Shown: positions 13,664-22,397 of the stretch, in pieces
How positions within the stretch are numbered: position 1 is the first letter of the stretch
Layout: every line of letters starts with the position of its first letter
Assembly (NCBI RefSeq): GCF_003130585.1
Contig: NZ_QFKX01000002.1
Span: 558,001 to 622,000 of the forward strand
Length of the DNA: 64,000 nucleotides
Origin: Brachybacterium endophyticum
Lineage (GTDB): Bacteria; Actinomycetota; Actinomycetes; Actinomycetales; Dermabacteraceae
Direction: 5' to 3'
Notes under the pieces: model-generated
The model's input: the letters and a program-made list of their open reading frames with translations, nothing else
Told to the model about the DNA's origin: nothing
Database searches by the model: none
Translations under genes and position numbers: made by a program

Positions 13664-14029
13664 TCAGCCGCGGTTGGGGCGCGGGCGGCGCTCGGTGATC
13701 TTCCGGGCGCCCACCTCCGTACCGTTGCGCGCGGCCTGGCGGAACGCCTGCAGCACCACGCCCGTGAGCAGGGTCCAGACGATGATCTGCCAGGCGGGGC
13801 GCTCGTTCTCCGGGTCGGTGATCGCCTTGACCTCGGCCTTCGACGCGCCCGACTTCTTGGCCTCCTTGCGAGCGGCCTTGGTCTCCTTGGCCGAGCGCTT
13901 GATGTTCTTGTTCGTCGGGGCGTCCTCGTCGAGGACGCTGTTCCAGATCGCGGTGATCACCTTCTGACCGACGACGCCGGCGGCGATGCTGGCACCGGTC
14001 ATCGCGATCTTCACCAGTGGGTTGGGCAC
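13664..14029 (-). CDS. DUF4235 domain membrane protein
   Basis: 121 residues. An N-terminal hydrophobic helix (about 5-30, GASIAAGVVGQKVITAIW), a charged Lys/Glu-rich middle (KRSAKETKAARKEAKKSG) and a second hydrophobic segment (about 78-98, WQIIVWTLLTGVVLQAF) match the actinobacterial DUF4235 family. No function is known. The GTG start has an ideal AGGAGG 8 bases upstream. It precedes and may be cotranscribed with nothing downstream, since the palindrome directly abuts its stop codon. Confidence 0.75.
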   Translation of the reverse strand: MPNPLVKIAMTGASIAAGVVGQKVITAIWNSVLDEDAPTNKNIKRSAKETKAARKEAKKSGASKAEVKAITDPENERPAWQIIVWTLLTGVVLQAFRQAARNGTEVGARKITERRPRPNRG

Positions 14030-14112
14030 GTGAGCCTCCTGGGCGGTTCTCGGGGTCGTCTCCGATGGTACCTGCCGGGGCGCATCGGGCCGAGGACGCC
14101 CCGTGACGCCTC

Positions 14113-15141
14113 TCAGGAGTTCTCCTGGTCCTCCACGTACTGGTCCATCGTGTCGTCGGCCAGGGCCTTCTTGAGCTCCTTCATGCCCGCCTCGTCGCTG
14201 CCCACGACGCTCGCGCCGCCCTTGGTCGTGTAGGGGTCGCCGTAGGGCACGGAGAGGTAGTCGATGTCGGAGCCGCGGATGCCGCGCAGGGACATGCCGA
14301 GCTTCACGAGCTGCGAGCCCGTGAGGGCGTCGTCGGTGGTGAGGTACGGCGAGACGACCTCGACGGTGTCGGAGATCTTCGAGGGGCTGGAGAGGGTGTC
14401 ACGGTCCAGCAGCTCCCCGATGATGCCCTTGAGCAGCGCCTGCTGGTCGCGGTTGCGCTGGAAGTCGCCGTCGGCGAAGGTCTTGCGCTCACGGGCGAAG
14501 ACCAGGGCGGTCTTGCCGTCCATGTGCATGCTGCCCTGGGTGAACTCCACGCCATTGGAGGTGAACTCCTTGGGCACCTGGACGTCGACCCCGCCGAGGG
14601 CGTCGACGAGCCCCTGGATCCCCTCGAAGTCGATCAGACCGACATGGTCGATGTGCGCTCCCGTGTAGTCCTCGACCGTGTTCACCACCAGGGGCACCCC
14701 GCCGTACTCGATCGCGGAGTTGATGCGGTCCTTCCCGTGACCGGGGATGTCGACGTACAGGTCGCGGGGGAAGGACATCACGTAGGCCCCCGAGTGATCG
14801 GCGGGGACGTGCACGAGCATCATGACGTCCGAACGCTGCCCGGAGACCTTCTCGGCCGCGGCGGCCTCGGGGCTGCGCTTGTCCGATCCCAGGAGCAGGA
14901 AGTTCTCGCCCGCGGTGTCGCCCGACCTGTCGTCGTCGATGCTGATCGTGGTGCGCTTCTCGTAGGAGTTGTTGAGCGAGGTCAGGTAGCGGGCGGCGAT
15001 GATCCCCGCGGCCGCGACCAGCACCACGAGGATCAGGAGGATGATCAGGAGTGCGCGTCGGCCGCGGTGGGGGCGGCGGGTCCGACGGGTCCCGCCGTCG
15101 TTCTCCCAGTCGCCGGGCAGGTCGATGTCGGGCTCGCTCAT
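14113..15141 (-). CDS. LytR-CpsA-Psr family protein
   Basis: 342 residues: a short basic cytoplasmic tail, one membrane helix (about 30-50, ALLIILLILVVLVAAAGII) and an extracytoplasmic LCP domain (about 80-300). Signatures are NFLLLGSDKR, RSDVMMLVHV, YVMSFPRDLYVDIPG, DRINSAIEYGG and FARERKTFADGDFQRNRDQQ, which include the Asp and Arg residues that bind the polyprenyl pyrophosphate. It likely transfers a cell-wall polymer to peptidoglycan, as does the larger LCP protein at 1326-4025. The ATG at 15141 is preferred over an upstream in-frame start because GGAGG lies 6 bases before it. Confidence 0.87.
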   Translation of the reverse strand: MSEPDIDLPGDWENDGGTRRTRRPHRGRRALLIILLILVVLVAAAGIIAARYLTSLNNSYEKRTTISIDDDRSGDTAGENFLLLGSDKRSPEAAAAEKVSGQRSDVMMLVHVPADHSGAYVMSFPRDLYVDIPGHGKDRINSAIEYGGVPLVVNTVEDYTGAHIDHVGLIDFEGIQGLVDALGGVDVQVPKEFTSNGVEFTQGSMHMDGKTALVFARERKTFADGDFQRNRDQQALLKGIIGELLDRDTLSSPSKISDTVEVVSPYLTTDDALTGSQLVKLGMSLRGIRGSDIDYLSVPYGDPYTTKGGASVVGSDEAGMKELKKALADDTMDQYVEDQENS

Positions 15142-15471
15142 GAGCGGTCCTCCGGATGCTTCGGGCCGACGAACGCGGCGTGACGGAAGCACTCAGGATA
15201 TCCCCGGGCACCGGCGTCGTCGCGCGCTCCACCGGCTCATGGCAAGGTCCTCACGAAACCTCCGCGGGAGGCGCGGGCCGGGTGGGGTGCGCGGTGGGGA
15301 CGGCCGGTGTCGGCCGGGGCAGGTTGCGGCGCCTATAGGAGGATTCCGAGTCAGAATCGCTCGGATTTGGCTCGGAACTCTCCTATAGACGGCAGGCAGG
15401 CCGCCGGACAGCGGGCGGGACCCGGGGCGGCGGGCAGCCTCCAGACGGGGCAGGCGGCGTGCCCGCGCGCG
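15142..15471. other. 330-base intergenic region with inverted repeat
   Basis: Lies between the LCP gene start and the trmB stop, both on the minus strand. Apart from the inverted repeat at 15333-15388 and presumably the LCP promoter, I see no gene or RNA in it. Confidence 0.5.
15333..15388. repeat. Imperfect 18-bp inverted repeat, AT-rich for this genome
   Basis: Arms 15333-15350 and 15371-15388 match at 16 of 18 positions; the outer nine bases (CTATAGGAG / CTCCTATAG) are perfect. The 20-base spacer repeats parts of the arm (TCGGATTTGG, CTCGGA). It could be an operator, a terminator of trmB, or a relic of a mobile-element end. Confidence 0.6.
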
Positions 15472-16299
15472 TCAGTCGGTGGGGCCGCTCGAACGCGCGC
15501 TCGCTCCCGCGGAGCCCTCGCCATCGACCTCGTACGTCAGGTCCCAGATCAGGCGTCCGGCGTCATGGGCCTTGCGCTCGAAGCTGGTGAGCACGCGCCC
15601 CTCGAAGCGGGGGGACCAGCCGTGGACGGGCATCTCGTCGGGCACCTCGTCGCTCGGCGTCCCGTCGGGGCGTGGGCCGTCGGGGGAGGTGTTTACCAGG
15701 CGCGGGTCGGCGTCCAGCACTGCCCGCATGTGACAGGCGTACTCCGCCCAGTCGGTCGCCAGGCGCAGCAGCCCCCCGGGTGCCATCAGCGGCAGCACCG
15801 CATCCAGCAGCGGAGGGTTCACCAGGCGCCGTTTGTGGTGGCGGGACTTGTGCCAGGGATCGGGGAAGAAGATCCACAGCTCGGTGATGCTGCCCGGCGC
15901 CAGCAGGGTGGGGAGGGAGTGGAGGGCGTCCAGCGGCACCAGGCGCAGGTTGCGGGGACTGCCGGCGCGCTCGATCCGGTCCAGCGACTGCGCGATGCCC
16001 GGGACGTAGACCTCGAAGGCGAGGTGGTCGCGGTCGTCGCGGGCCGTGGCCGCCGCGGCGATGTTCTCGCCCTGTCCGCTGCCGATCTCGACCACCAGCG
16101 GTGCAGTGCGGCCGAAGACCTGCGCGGGGTCGAGCCGGGTCCCGTGGGCCGGGACGGTGTCGCGCTCGCCGCGCGGGAGGTCCAGCACCCAGGTGTCGGC
16201 CAGACGGTCCCAGGCGTCCTGGCGGCTCGCCGAGAGGCGGCTGCCGCGGCGCACGAAGGAGACGACGTCGCGATGAGGGCGGGAGGGATCCTGCGTCAT
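15472..16299 (-). CDS. trmB: tRNA (guanine-N7-)-methyltransferase
   Basis: 275 residues. It methylates N7 of G46 in the variable loop of tRNAs using S-adenosylmethionine. The SAM site VVEIGSGQGENI, the FEVYVPGI acidic strand end, the family hallmark ELWIFFPDPWHKSRHHKRRLV (catalytic Asp and following basic loop) and the LATDWAEYACHM segment are all present. The N-terminal 50 residues (SFVRRGSRLS) match actinobacterial TrmB. The gene starts 3 bases after the Rieske stop codon, so the two are translated from one message. Confidence 0.9.
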   Translation of the reverse strand: MTQDPSRPHRDVVSFVRRGSRLSASRQDAWDRLADTWVLDLPRGERDTVPAHGTRLDPAQVFGRTAPLVVEIGSGQGENIAAAATARDDRDHLAFEVYVPGIAQSLDRIERAGSPRNLRLVPLDALHSLPTLLAPGSITELWIFFPDPWHKSRHHKRRLVNPPLLDAVLPLMAPGGLLRLATDWAEYACHMRAVLDADPRLVNTSPDGPRPDGTPSDEVPDEMPVHGWSPRFEGRVLTSFERKAHDAGRLIWDLTYEVDGEGSAGASARSSGPTD

Positions 16300-16302
16300 C
16301 GT

Positions 16303-16740
16303 TCAGCGCACGCGGCGCAGCTGGTCGCCGTCGAGGGTGACCTCGACCTTGCCCAGCGGGTCCTCGGCCGGGCCGCGCACGACGTCGCCGCTGGTGGAGT
16401 CGAAGCGGGAGCCATGGCAGGGGCAGTCGAGCTCGGCGCCGTCGTGGCCGACGGCCAGGGCGCAGCCCTGGTGTGTGCAGTAGCCGGACATCGCGCTGAT
16501 GTCCTTCCCGGAGCCGCGCACGATCGCGACGTAGGGCTGCTCGCCGCCGAAGTTCACCAGGGTGGTCGCGTTCTCGGGGATCTCCGAGAGGGCGACGGCG
16601 TCGTCGGACGCCTGGACCGGGTCGGCGTTGCCGAAGCCCTCGTCGTCCGGGCCGCAGGCGCCGAGCGCGAGCGTGGAACCGGAGCCGAGGGCGAGTGCGC
16701 CCAGGGCGCGGCGACGGGAGAGACAGGGGCGACGATCCAT
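16303..16740 (-). CDS. Rieske 2Fe-2S lipoprotein (Tat substrate)
   Basis: 145 residues. The N-terminus has a twin-arginine-type motif (LSRRRALGAL) and a lipobox LGAC with Cys29, so the protein is probably exported folded and lipid-anchored. The Rieske cluster motifs are complete: Cys88-x-His90 with Cys93 (CTHQGC) and Cys106-Pro-Cys108-His109 (CPCHGS). There is no cytochrome b or oxygenase partner nearby, so its electron partner is unknown. Stand-alone proteins of this size are common in actinobacteria. TACGCT ends 6 bases before the ATG, suggesting a leaderless start. trmB follows immediately. Confidence 0.85.
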   Translation of the reverse strand: MDRRPCLSRRRALGALALGSGSTLALGACGPDDEGFGNADPVQASDDAVALSEIPENATTLVNFGGEQPYVAIVRGSGKDISAMSGYCTHQGCALAVGHDGAELDCPCHGSRFDSTSGDVVRGPAEDPLGKVEVTLDGDQLRRVR

Positions 16741-16746
16741 GCCCTC

Positions 16747-16752
16747 AGCGTA
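16747..16752 (-). promoter_or_regulatory. -10-like hexamer of Rieske-trmB operon
   Basis: TACGCT on the minus strand, 6 bases before the ATG at 16740. Confidence 0.45.
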
Positions 16753-16814
16753 CTCGCGGGACCTGAGCACGACGGTCCCGATGACGGTCGCGGTGACGGT
16801 TCTCCGGGTGCCGC

Positions 16815-17381
16815 TCAGACCTCGTCGGCCTCGAGCTGTCGCGGATCCCACGAGAGCACACCCCGCGAGCGCCATCCGCGCGCCGTGACCGCGTCCAGGG
16901 CCTCCCGCCGCAGAGTGGGTGAGAGGCGTTCGACGTAGAGCATGCCCTCGAGGTGGTCGACCTCGTGCTGGAGGCAGCGGGCCAGGACGCCGCCCTCGTC
17001 GGACACGTCGACCTCGTTGCCCTCGAGGTCGGTGCCGGTGACCCGGGCCCCGGTGAAACGTGCGGTCGGGTAGCCCTCGCCGGGCACCGACAGGCAGCCC
17101 TCGATGGACTCCTCGTCCAGGACCAGAGTGCCGAAGCGCTGCAGCCGGGGGTTGATGACGACCCCGCGCTGCTCGATGTCCTCCGCGTCGGTGCAGGAGT
17201 AGACGAAGATCCGCCAGCGCGCACCCACCTGCGGCGCCGCCAGCCCTGCACCGTCCGCCGCGTCGTTGGTCTCGAACATGTCCGCGACCAGCGTGCGGAT
17301 CTCGTCGGTGATCTCTCGGACCTTGCGGGTGGGGCGCTCGAGCGCCCGATGTCCGATGATCGTGATGGGGCGGACGGTCAC
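16815..17381 (-). CDS. def: Peptide deformylase
   Basis: 188 residues. It removes the formyl group from N-terminal formylmethionine of new proteins, a metal-dependent cytoplasmic step. All three family motifs are intact: GAGLAAPQVG (motif 1), EGCLSVPG with the metal-binding Cys (motif 2) and QHEVDHLEG, the HExxH metal site (motif 3). The start overlaps the stop of the upstream membrane-protein gene by 4 bases (ATGA), which indicates translational coupling. Confidence 0.93.
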   Translation of the reverse strand: MTVRPITIIGHRALERPTRKVREITDEIRTLVADMFETNDAADGAGLAAPQVGARWRIFVYSCTDAEDIEQRGVVINPRLQRFGTLVLDEESIEGCLSVPGEGYPTARFTGARVTGTDLEGNEVDVSDEGGVLARCLQHEVDHLEGMLYVERLSPTLRREALDAVTARGWRSRGVLSWDPRQLEADEV

Positions 17382-18736
17382 TGCTGTTCTCCTGGGGTGT
17401 CACGGGACGGGGAGGGGCGGGAGGGCGCGGCCGGGGGCGACGACGCGGACGACGACGCGGCCGAGGGCGAGGACGCGGACGCGTTCGCCGCGGCGGGCGA
17501 GGCCGCGCTGCTCGGTGCCGGATCGGCCGAGGACATGGTGGCCGCCGGGATGTCGGAGGCCCCGGGCGTGGCCGGTTCCCGGGACGGGGACGGAGCGAGG
17601 GCGGTGGGCCGGGAGATCACCGGGACGGGCTGCTCGGGGCCGGTGTGGACGGCCCGTCGGCGAGGAGGATTAATCGCGAAGAGGCTGCCGGCGTCCACGA
17701 TCGAGGCCGAGCGCCCGTGGGTGAGGGGCTGCTCGGTGCGCGCGGCCTCGCAGACCGCACGACCGACCTCCTCGTTGTGGTCGGCGACCCCGGCGAGGAA
17801 CTCCAGGGAGTGCGAGGCGTGCGTCTCCAGGGCCAGGTGGTGCCAGGCGGGAAGGCCCGCGGCGATCTGCCGGGCGCGCAGCAGCTCGGCGTCCAGCGCC
17901 GCGCCGGCGACGATCACGATGTTCGCGAGCCACAGCAGCAGCAGGATGCCGATCGCGCCGTTCAGAGCGGGCAGGAGGTCGGAGATCCGGGTGAGCTCGC
18001 CGGTGAGGCGGCCCAGCAGCTGAGCGGCCCCGAACAGCAGCAGCACCACCAGGGTCGACCCCACCGTCATCACCCGGTAGCGGGGGAGGCGCACGTTGGG
18101 GAAGAGGTAGTAGGCCAGCGAGATCGCGACGATCAGGATCCCCAGCAGGATCGGCCACTTCACCACGTTCCACACCTGGAAGGCGAAGCGGGGGATCCCC
18201 ACGAACTCGCCGACCTCCTGGGTGGCCTCGCCTCCCACCACGACCACGCCCGCGATCAGCATCACCATCGCGACGGCCAGCACGGTCTCCCCGAACACGA
18301 TGGTGCGGAACCACAGGAAGGGGCGGCCCTCACGGGTGTCGTAGACGTGATGGAGCGCCCGGTGGAAGGCCGCCATGCCGTTGGAGGCCGACAGCAGCGC
18401 GCCGAACGTGCCCAGCGTCAGCCCCAGCACGCCTCCCCGGGTCGTGCCCAGGGCCAGCAGCGTGCGTTCGTACGGCTCGGCGTCCACGCTCGGGAACACC
18501 TCGGTGACCAGGCTTCCCAGCGTGTCGACGGTGCGCTCCTGGAAGCCCAGCATGGAGACCACCGAGATCATCGCGATGGCGGCGGGGAGCACCGACAGCA
18601 GCATGTAGAACGTCATCGTGCCGGCCACGTCCCAGACCTGGATGTCGATCATGCGGACGCGCAGACGGTTCAGCACGTGCCAGATGCTCAGGCGGGGTCG
18701 GGCGATCGTGACCTCGCGCCGAGCCTTCCGGCTCAC
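17378..18736 (-). CDS. YihY/virulence factor BrkB family membrane protein
   Basis: 452 residues. Six hydrophobic helices between residues 40 and 300 and the family signature region (TMTFYMLLSVLPAAIAMISV, SNGMAAFHRALHHVYDTREGRPF, then ALNGAIGILLLLWLANIVIVAGAALDAEL) identify it. Members were once annotated as ribonuclease BN, which is not supported; their role is unknown. The C-terminal 100 residues are Ala/Ser/Pro low complexity, probably cytoplasmic. The GTG at 18736 is the only start giving the complete first helix. The gene lies 25 bases after the GH65 phosphorylase stop and its own stop overlaps def. Confidence 0.8.
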   Translation of the reverse strand: MSRKARREVTIARPRLSIWHVLNRLRVRMIDIQVWDVAGTMTFYMLLSVLPAAIAMISVVSMLGFQERTVDTLGSLVTEVFPSVDAEPYERTLLALGTTRGGVLGLTLGTFGALLSASNGMAAFHRALHHVYDTREGRPFLWFRTIVFGETVLAVAMVMLIAGVVVVGGEATQEVGEFVGIPRFAFQVWNVVKWPILLGILIVAISLAYYLFPNVRLPRYRVMTVGSTLVVLLLFGAAQLLGRLTGELTRISDLLPALNGAIGILLLLWLANIVIVAGAALDAELLRARQIAAGLPAWHHLALETHASHSLEFLAGVADHNEEVGRAVCEAARTEQPLTHGRSASIVDAGSLFAINPPRRRAVHTGPEQPVPVISRPTALAPSPSREPATPGASDIPAATMSSADPAPSSAASPAAANASASSPSAASSSASSPPAAPSRPSPSRDTPGEQQ

Positions 18737-18761
18737 CGCCCGCCGCCGATGTCGCGCACTC

Positions 18762-21296
18762 TCATGCAGAGGCCTCCTGTCCCTCCTCGGGCGCGACGGG
18801 GAACTCCCAGGGGGAGTCCGGGTCGGCCGGGACCGAGGAGGTCAGGATCGAGCCGTCCGCGCGCCGGTCACCCAGACCGACCGGTTCGCTGAGATCGGTG
18901 TCGCCCAGGCGCGGCCCCTGGTCCGCCAGCGCGACGGTGACGCCCTCGGCCGTGATCCTCACGCTCTCGCCGCGCACGTCGACCTCGACCTCGGCCCCGT
19001 CCTCCAGGACGAAGGAGATCTCGGAGCGGGTGAGGCGGGCGCGGAAGCGGGAGCCGCGGATGGTGAGGGGGAAGGTCAACTCCGGCCACGAGGAGGGCAG
19101 GCGCGGGTCGAAGCTGATGGTGCCCTGGTCGTGGCGCATGCCCCCGAACCCGTGCACCAGGGCGTTCCAGACCCCGCCGGCGGAGGCGATGTGGACGCCG
19201 TCGGCCGTGTTGCCGTGCAGGTTCGCGAGGTCCGCGAACAGGCCCGCGTGGAAGTAGTCCAGGGCGGCGCGATGGTGGCCGACCTCGGAGGCGACGATCG
19301 ACTGCACGACCGAGGAGAGGCTCGAGTCGCCCGTGGTGATCGGGTCGTAGTACTCGAAGTCGGCGCGCTTCTCCTCGAGGGTGAACTCGCCGCCGCGCAG
19401 GAACAGCGCGAGCACGACGTCGGCCTGCTTGAGGACCTGGAAGCGGTAGATCACCAGCGGGTGGAAGTGCAGCAGCAGGGGCAGCGCCTCGGGCGGCGTC
19501 GCCGGGAGGTCCCAGACCTCCTTGTCGAGGAAGGAGTCGTCCTGCGGGTGGATCCCGAAGGCCTCGTCGCGCACGACGTACATGCCCTCGGCGCACGCCT
19601 CCCACTGGGCGGGCTCGCCCTCGTCGAGGCCGATGGCGGCGACCAGACGCTCGTACTCCGCGGGATTGCGCTCGCTGAGGCCGCGGACGGCCTCGGCGGC
19701 CCGGTGCAGGTTGTGCCGCGCCATGACGTTGGTGAACATGTTGTTGTTCACCACCGTCGTGTACTCGTCGGGCCCGGTCACGCCGTGAATGTGGAACTCG
19801 TGGTGGTCGTCGCCGTGGCTGCGCCAGAAGCCCAGGTCCGCCCACATGCGGGCGGTCTCGGCGAGCACCTCGATGCCCTCGCGGTCATAGAAGTCGAGGT
19901 CCCCGGTGACGTCCGAGTACTGCGCGATCGAGTACGCCACGTCCGCGTCGATGTGGTACTGCGCGGTGCCGGCGGCGTAGTAGGCCGAGGCCTCGTCGCC
20001 GTTGATCGTGCGCCAGGGGAACAGTGCCCCGCGCTGGTTCAGCTCGCGGGCGCGCTCGCGCGCCTTGTCGAGCAGGTTCACGCGGAAGCGCAGGGCGTTG
20101 CGGGCCCACAGCGGCGTCGTGTAGGTCAGGAACGGCACGACGTAGACGTCGGTGTCCCAGAAGTAGTGGCCCTCGTACCCCGAGCCGCTGACGCCCTTGG
20201 CGCCGACCCCGAGGCCGTCGGCCCGGGCCGTGGCCTGGGCGAGCTGGAACAGGCACCAGCGGATCGCCTGCTGCTCGACCGGGTGGCCGGGGATCTGCAC
20301 GTCGGTGCGCTCCCAGAAGTCCTCGAGGAACGCTCGCTGGTCCTGCTCACCGGGGGTAAAGCCCTCGGCGCGGACGCGGTCCAGGGTGCGGCGGCAGCGG
20401 TCGAACAGCTCGCGCACGGGCAGGAACGCCGAGGAGTGGTAGGAGACGGCCTTGGTGATCCGCAGCGACGACCCGGGCACCATGTTCGCGCGGAAGACAT
20501 GCTTGCCCTGATCGGGTTCGGTCGAGACCAGCTGCTCGACCTCGAGGTCGGAGTCGACCTGGTGGTCCGCGCCGATCGCGAGCGACATGTCGGAGTCGGA
20601 CGTGCGGTACCCCAGCAGCATCCGGCGGTCCGAGTGCCAGTCCTGATGGGGCACCAACACCCGGTGGTCGAAGGTCGTGGTGCGTCGGGGGTCGTTCTTG
20701 CCGCCGGGGGAGGCGTGGACGCCGAAGTCGTCGCTGCCGTCCTGGCGGTTGATGATCTGCGAGGAGACCGCGATCGGCGCGCTGCCGTCGAGCATCTCCA
20801 GCTCCATCGTCATCTGCGCGAGATGACGGTTGCTGAAGGAGACCATGCGGCTCGTGCGCACCCGGATCCGCTTGCCGGCGGGCGTGCGCCAGATCAGGTC
20901 GCGGCGCAGCGTCCCGTCCCGGAAGTCCAGCGAGCGCTCGTACTCCTCGAGCTCGGCGACGTCCAGCAGCAGCGGCTCGTCGTCGACGTACAGCTTCATC
21001 ACCGTGGAGTCGGGGACGTTGACGATCGTCTGACCGGTGCGCGCGAACCCGAAGGCCGATTCGGCATGGTTGATCTGCCAGGTCTCGTGGAAGCCGTTGA
21101 TGAAGGTGCCGTGGGCGTGGACGGGGCGCCCCTCCTCGGGGGTGCCGCGCATCCCGAGGTAGCCGTTGGCGGTCGTGAACAGCGTCTCGAACTGGCCGAG
21201 CTCTCCACCGGGACGGGACTCCACCAGGCGCCACTCGTCCACGGGCAGGTGCTGGCGGTCCACCGGATCGCCGATGACGTGGTCGCGGGGGTTCAT
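18762..21296 (-). CDS. Glycoside hydrolase family 65 disaccharide phosphorylase
   Basis: 844 residues. GH65 enzymes cleave maltose, trehalose or kojibiose-type disaccharides with phosphate, inverting to beta-glucose 1-phosphate. The N-terminal beta-sandwich (FETLFTTANGYLGMRGTPEE, residues about 35-60) is followed by the (alpha/alpha)6 barrel. It contains GHYFWDTDVYVVPF, RGALFPWRTINGDEAS and the catalytic acid Glu511 in VTGPDEYTTVVNNN. Phosphate-loop residues lie near STVVQSIVASE. The next gene, overlapping by 4 bases, encodes a beta-phosphoglucomutase, which uses exactly this product. Which disaccharide is cleaved cannot be told from the sequence alone. Confidence 0.88.
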   Translation of the reverse strand: MNPRDHVIGDPVDRQHLPVDEWRLVESRPGGELGQFETLFTTANGYLGMRGTPEEGRPVHAHGTFINGFHETWQINHAESAFGFARTGQTIVNVPDSTVMKLYVDDEPLLLDVAELEEYERSLDFRDGTLRRDLIWRTPAGKRIRVRTSRMVSFSNRHLAQMTMELEMLDGSAPIAVSSQIINRQDGSDDFGVHASPGGKNDPRRTTTFDHRVLVPHQDWHSDRRMLLGYRTSDSDMSLAIGADHQVDSDLEVEQLVSTEPDQGKHVFRANMVPGSSLRITKAVSYHSSAFLPVRELFDRCRRTLDRVRAEGFTPGEQDQRAFLEDFWERTDVQIPGHPVEQQAIRWCLFQLAQATARADGLGVGAKGVSGSGYEGHYFWDTDVYVVPFLTYTTPLWARNALRFRVNLLDKARERARELNQRGALFPWRTINGDEASAYYAAGTAQYHIDADVAYSIAQYSDVTGDLDFYDREGIEVLAETARMWADLGFWRSHGDDHHEFHIHGVTGPDEYTTVVNNNMFTNVMARHNLHRAAEAVRGLSERNPAEYERLVAAIGLDEGEPAQWEACAEGMYVVRDEAFGIHPQDDSFLDKEVWDLPATPPEALPLLLHFHPLVIYRFQVLKQADVVLALFLRGGEFTLEEKRADFEYYDPITTGDSSLSSVVQSIVASEVGHHRAALDYFHAGLFADLANLHGNTADGVHIASAGGVWNALVHGFGGMRHDQGTISFDPRLPSSWPELTFPLTIRGSRFRARLTRSEISFVLEDGAEVEVDVRGESVRITAEGVTVALADQGPRLGDTDLSEPVGLGDRRADGSILTSSVPADPDSPWEFPVAPEEGQEASA

Positions 21297-22156
21297 GACT
21301 GCTCCTCCGACGGGGTCTGCTGTGTGGTCTGGTGCGGGGCTCCGGTCGTCCCCTCGGCCGACGAGGCGGGGGCGAGCTCCTCGAGGTCGGAGACGACGCG
21401 GTCGGCGCCGGCATCGGCGAGGGCCTCGTGCCCGGCGCCGCGGTCCACGCCCACGACGGCGCCGAACCCGCCGGCGGCGCCCGCGCGCACTCCCGAGACG
21501 GCGTCCTCGTAGACCACGGCGTCGTGGGAGTCGCAGCCCAGGAGGTCCGCGGCACGCAGAAAGGTGTCGGGGGCGGGCTTGCCCGGCAGGGACTCGCGGG
21601 AGGCCACGTTGCCGTCGACGATCACCTCGAAGCGGTCGAGCAGGCCTGCCCCGCTCAGCACCTCCTCGGCGTTGCGCGAGCTGGAGACGATCGCCAGACG
21701 CGCGCTGCTGGGCAGGGCGTCGAGATAGGTGACGGTGCCGGGGTAGGGGGCGATGCCGTCGCGGCGGATCTTCTCGAGCACCCGGGCGTTCTTGCGGTTG
21801 CCCAGGCCGGCGATGGTCTCGCTGCCCTCGGGCTGGTCGACAGGGTCATCGGACGATCCCTCGGGGATCGTGATGGACCTCGAGGCGAGCAGCTCGCGGA
21901 CGCCGTGGGTGCGGGGGCGTCCGTCCACGTGCGCGTAGTAGTCCGCGTCGGTGTAGGGCTCGGTGACACCGCGCGAGGTGAGGAAGGCGGAGAACATCTC
22001 CGCCCACGCCTCCATGTGGATGCGCGCGGTCGGGGTGATCACACCGTCGAGGTCGAAGAGATGGACCGGCAGGTCGCGCGGCTCACGGTGGGGAGCGTCC
22101 GCGGGGGAACCGGAGGGGTCGGGCGTCGGGCTCTGGGGAGTCGGGCTCAGATGCAC
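21293..22156 (-). CDS. pgmB: Beta-phosphoglucomutase-type HAD phosphatase
   Basis: 287 residues, HAD superfamily with a cap domain. The nucleophile motif is FDLDGVITPT (Asp at about 34, acid/base Asp two residues later), with SSSRNAEEVL (motif II), GKPAPDTFLRA (motif III Lys) and VYEDAVSGVRAG (motif IV). The protein would convert beta-glucose 1-phosphate to glucose 6-phosphate, completing phosphorolytic disaccharide use with the GH65 enzyme whose start overlaps its stop codon. The cap carries an unusual long insertion (about 95-125). The GTG start is preceded by TAGCAT with a 6-base gap. Confidence 0.83.
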   Translation of the reverse strand: MHLSPTPQSPTPDPSGSPADAPHREPRDLPVHLFDLDGVITPTARIHMEAWAEMFSAFLTSRGVTEPYTDADYYAHVDGRPRTHGVRELLASRSITIPEGSSDDPVDQPEGSETIAGLGNRKNARVLEKIRRDGIAPYPGTVTYLDALPSSARLAIVSSSRNAEEVLSGAGLLDRFEVIVDGNVASRESLPGKPAPDTFLRAADLLGCDSHDAVVYEDAVSGVRAGAAGGFGAVVGVDRGAGHEALADAGADRVVSDLEELAPASSAEGTTGAPHQTTQQTPSEEQS

Positions 22157-22162
22157 ACGGAC

Positions 22163-22168
22163 ATGCTA
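22163..22168 (-). promoter_or_regulatory. -10-like hexamer of pgmB-GH65 operon
   Basis: TAGCAT on the minus strand, 6 bases before the GTG at 22156. It would drive at least pgmB and the overlapping GH65 gene. Confidence 0.45.
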
Positions 22169-22397
22169 GGGCCCCTGCGGCCGGGAGATGGAAACGCACA
22201 CCGGGCGCCGGGCGAGTCCGTCCGTGGATCACGGCCCGAGGGGCGGACCGGGCGCGGCAGCGGGCGGAGGGCGGAGAGGGGCCCGGGAGGAGGGGATCAC
22301 GGACCCTGGCGGGCGGTCGGGGCCGGGCGTAGCATCGACGGCGCCTGCGTGACCGTCCGCGGGACGTCCGCAGCCCGACCCCGTCCAAGGAGCATGG

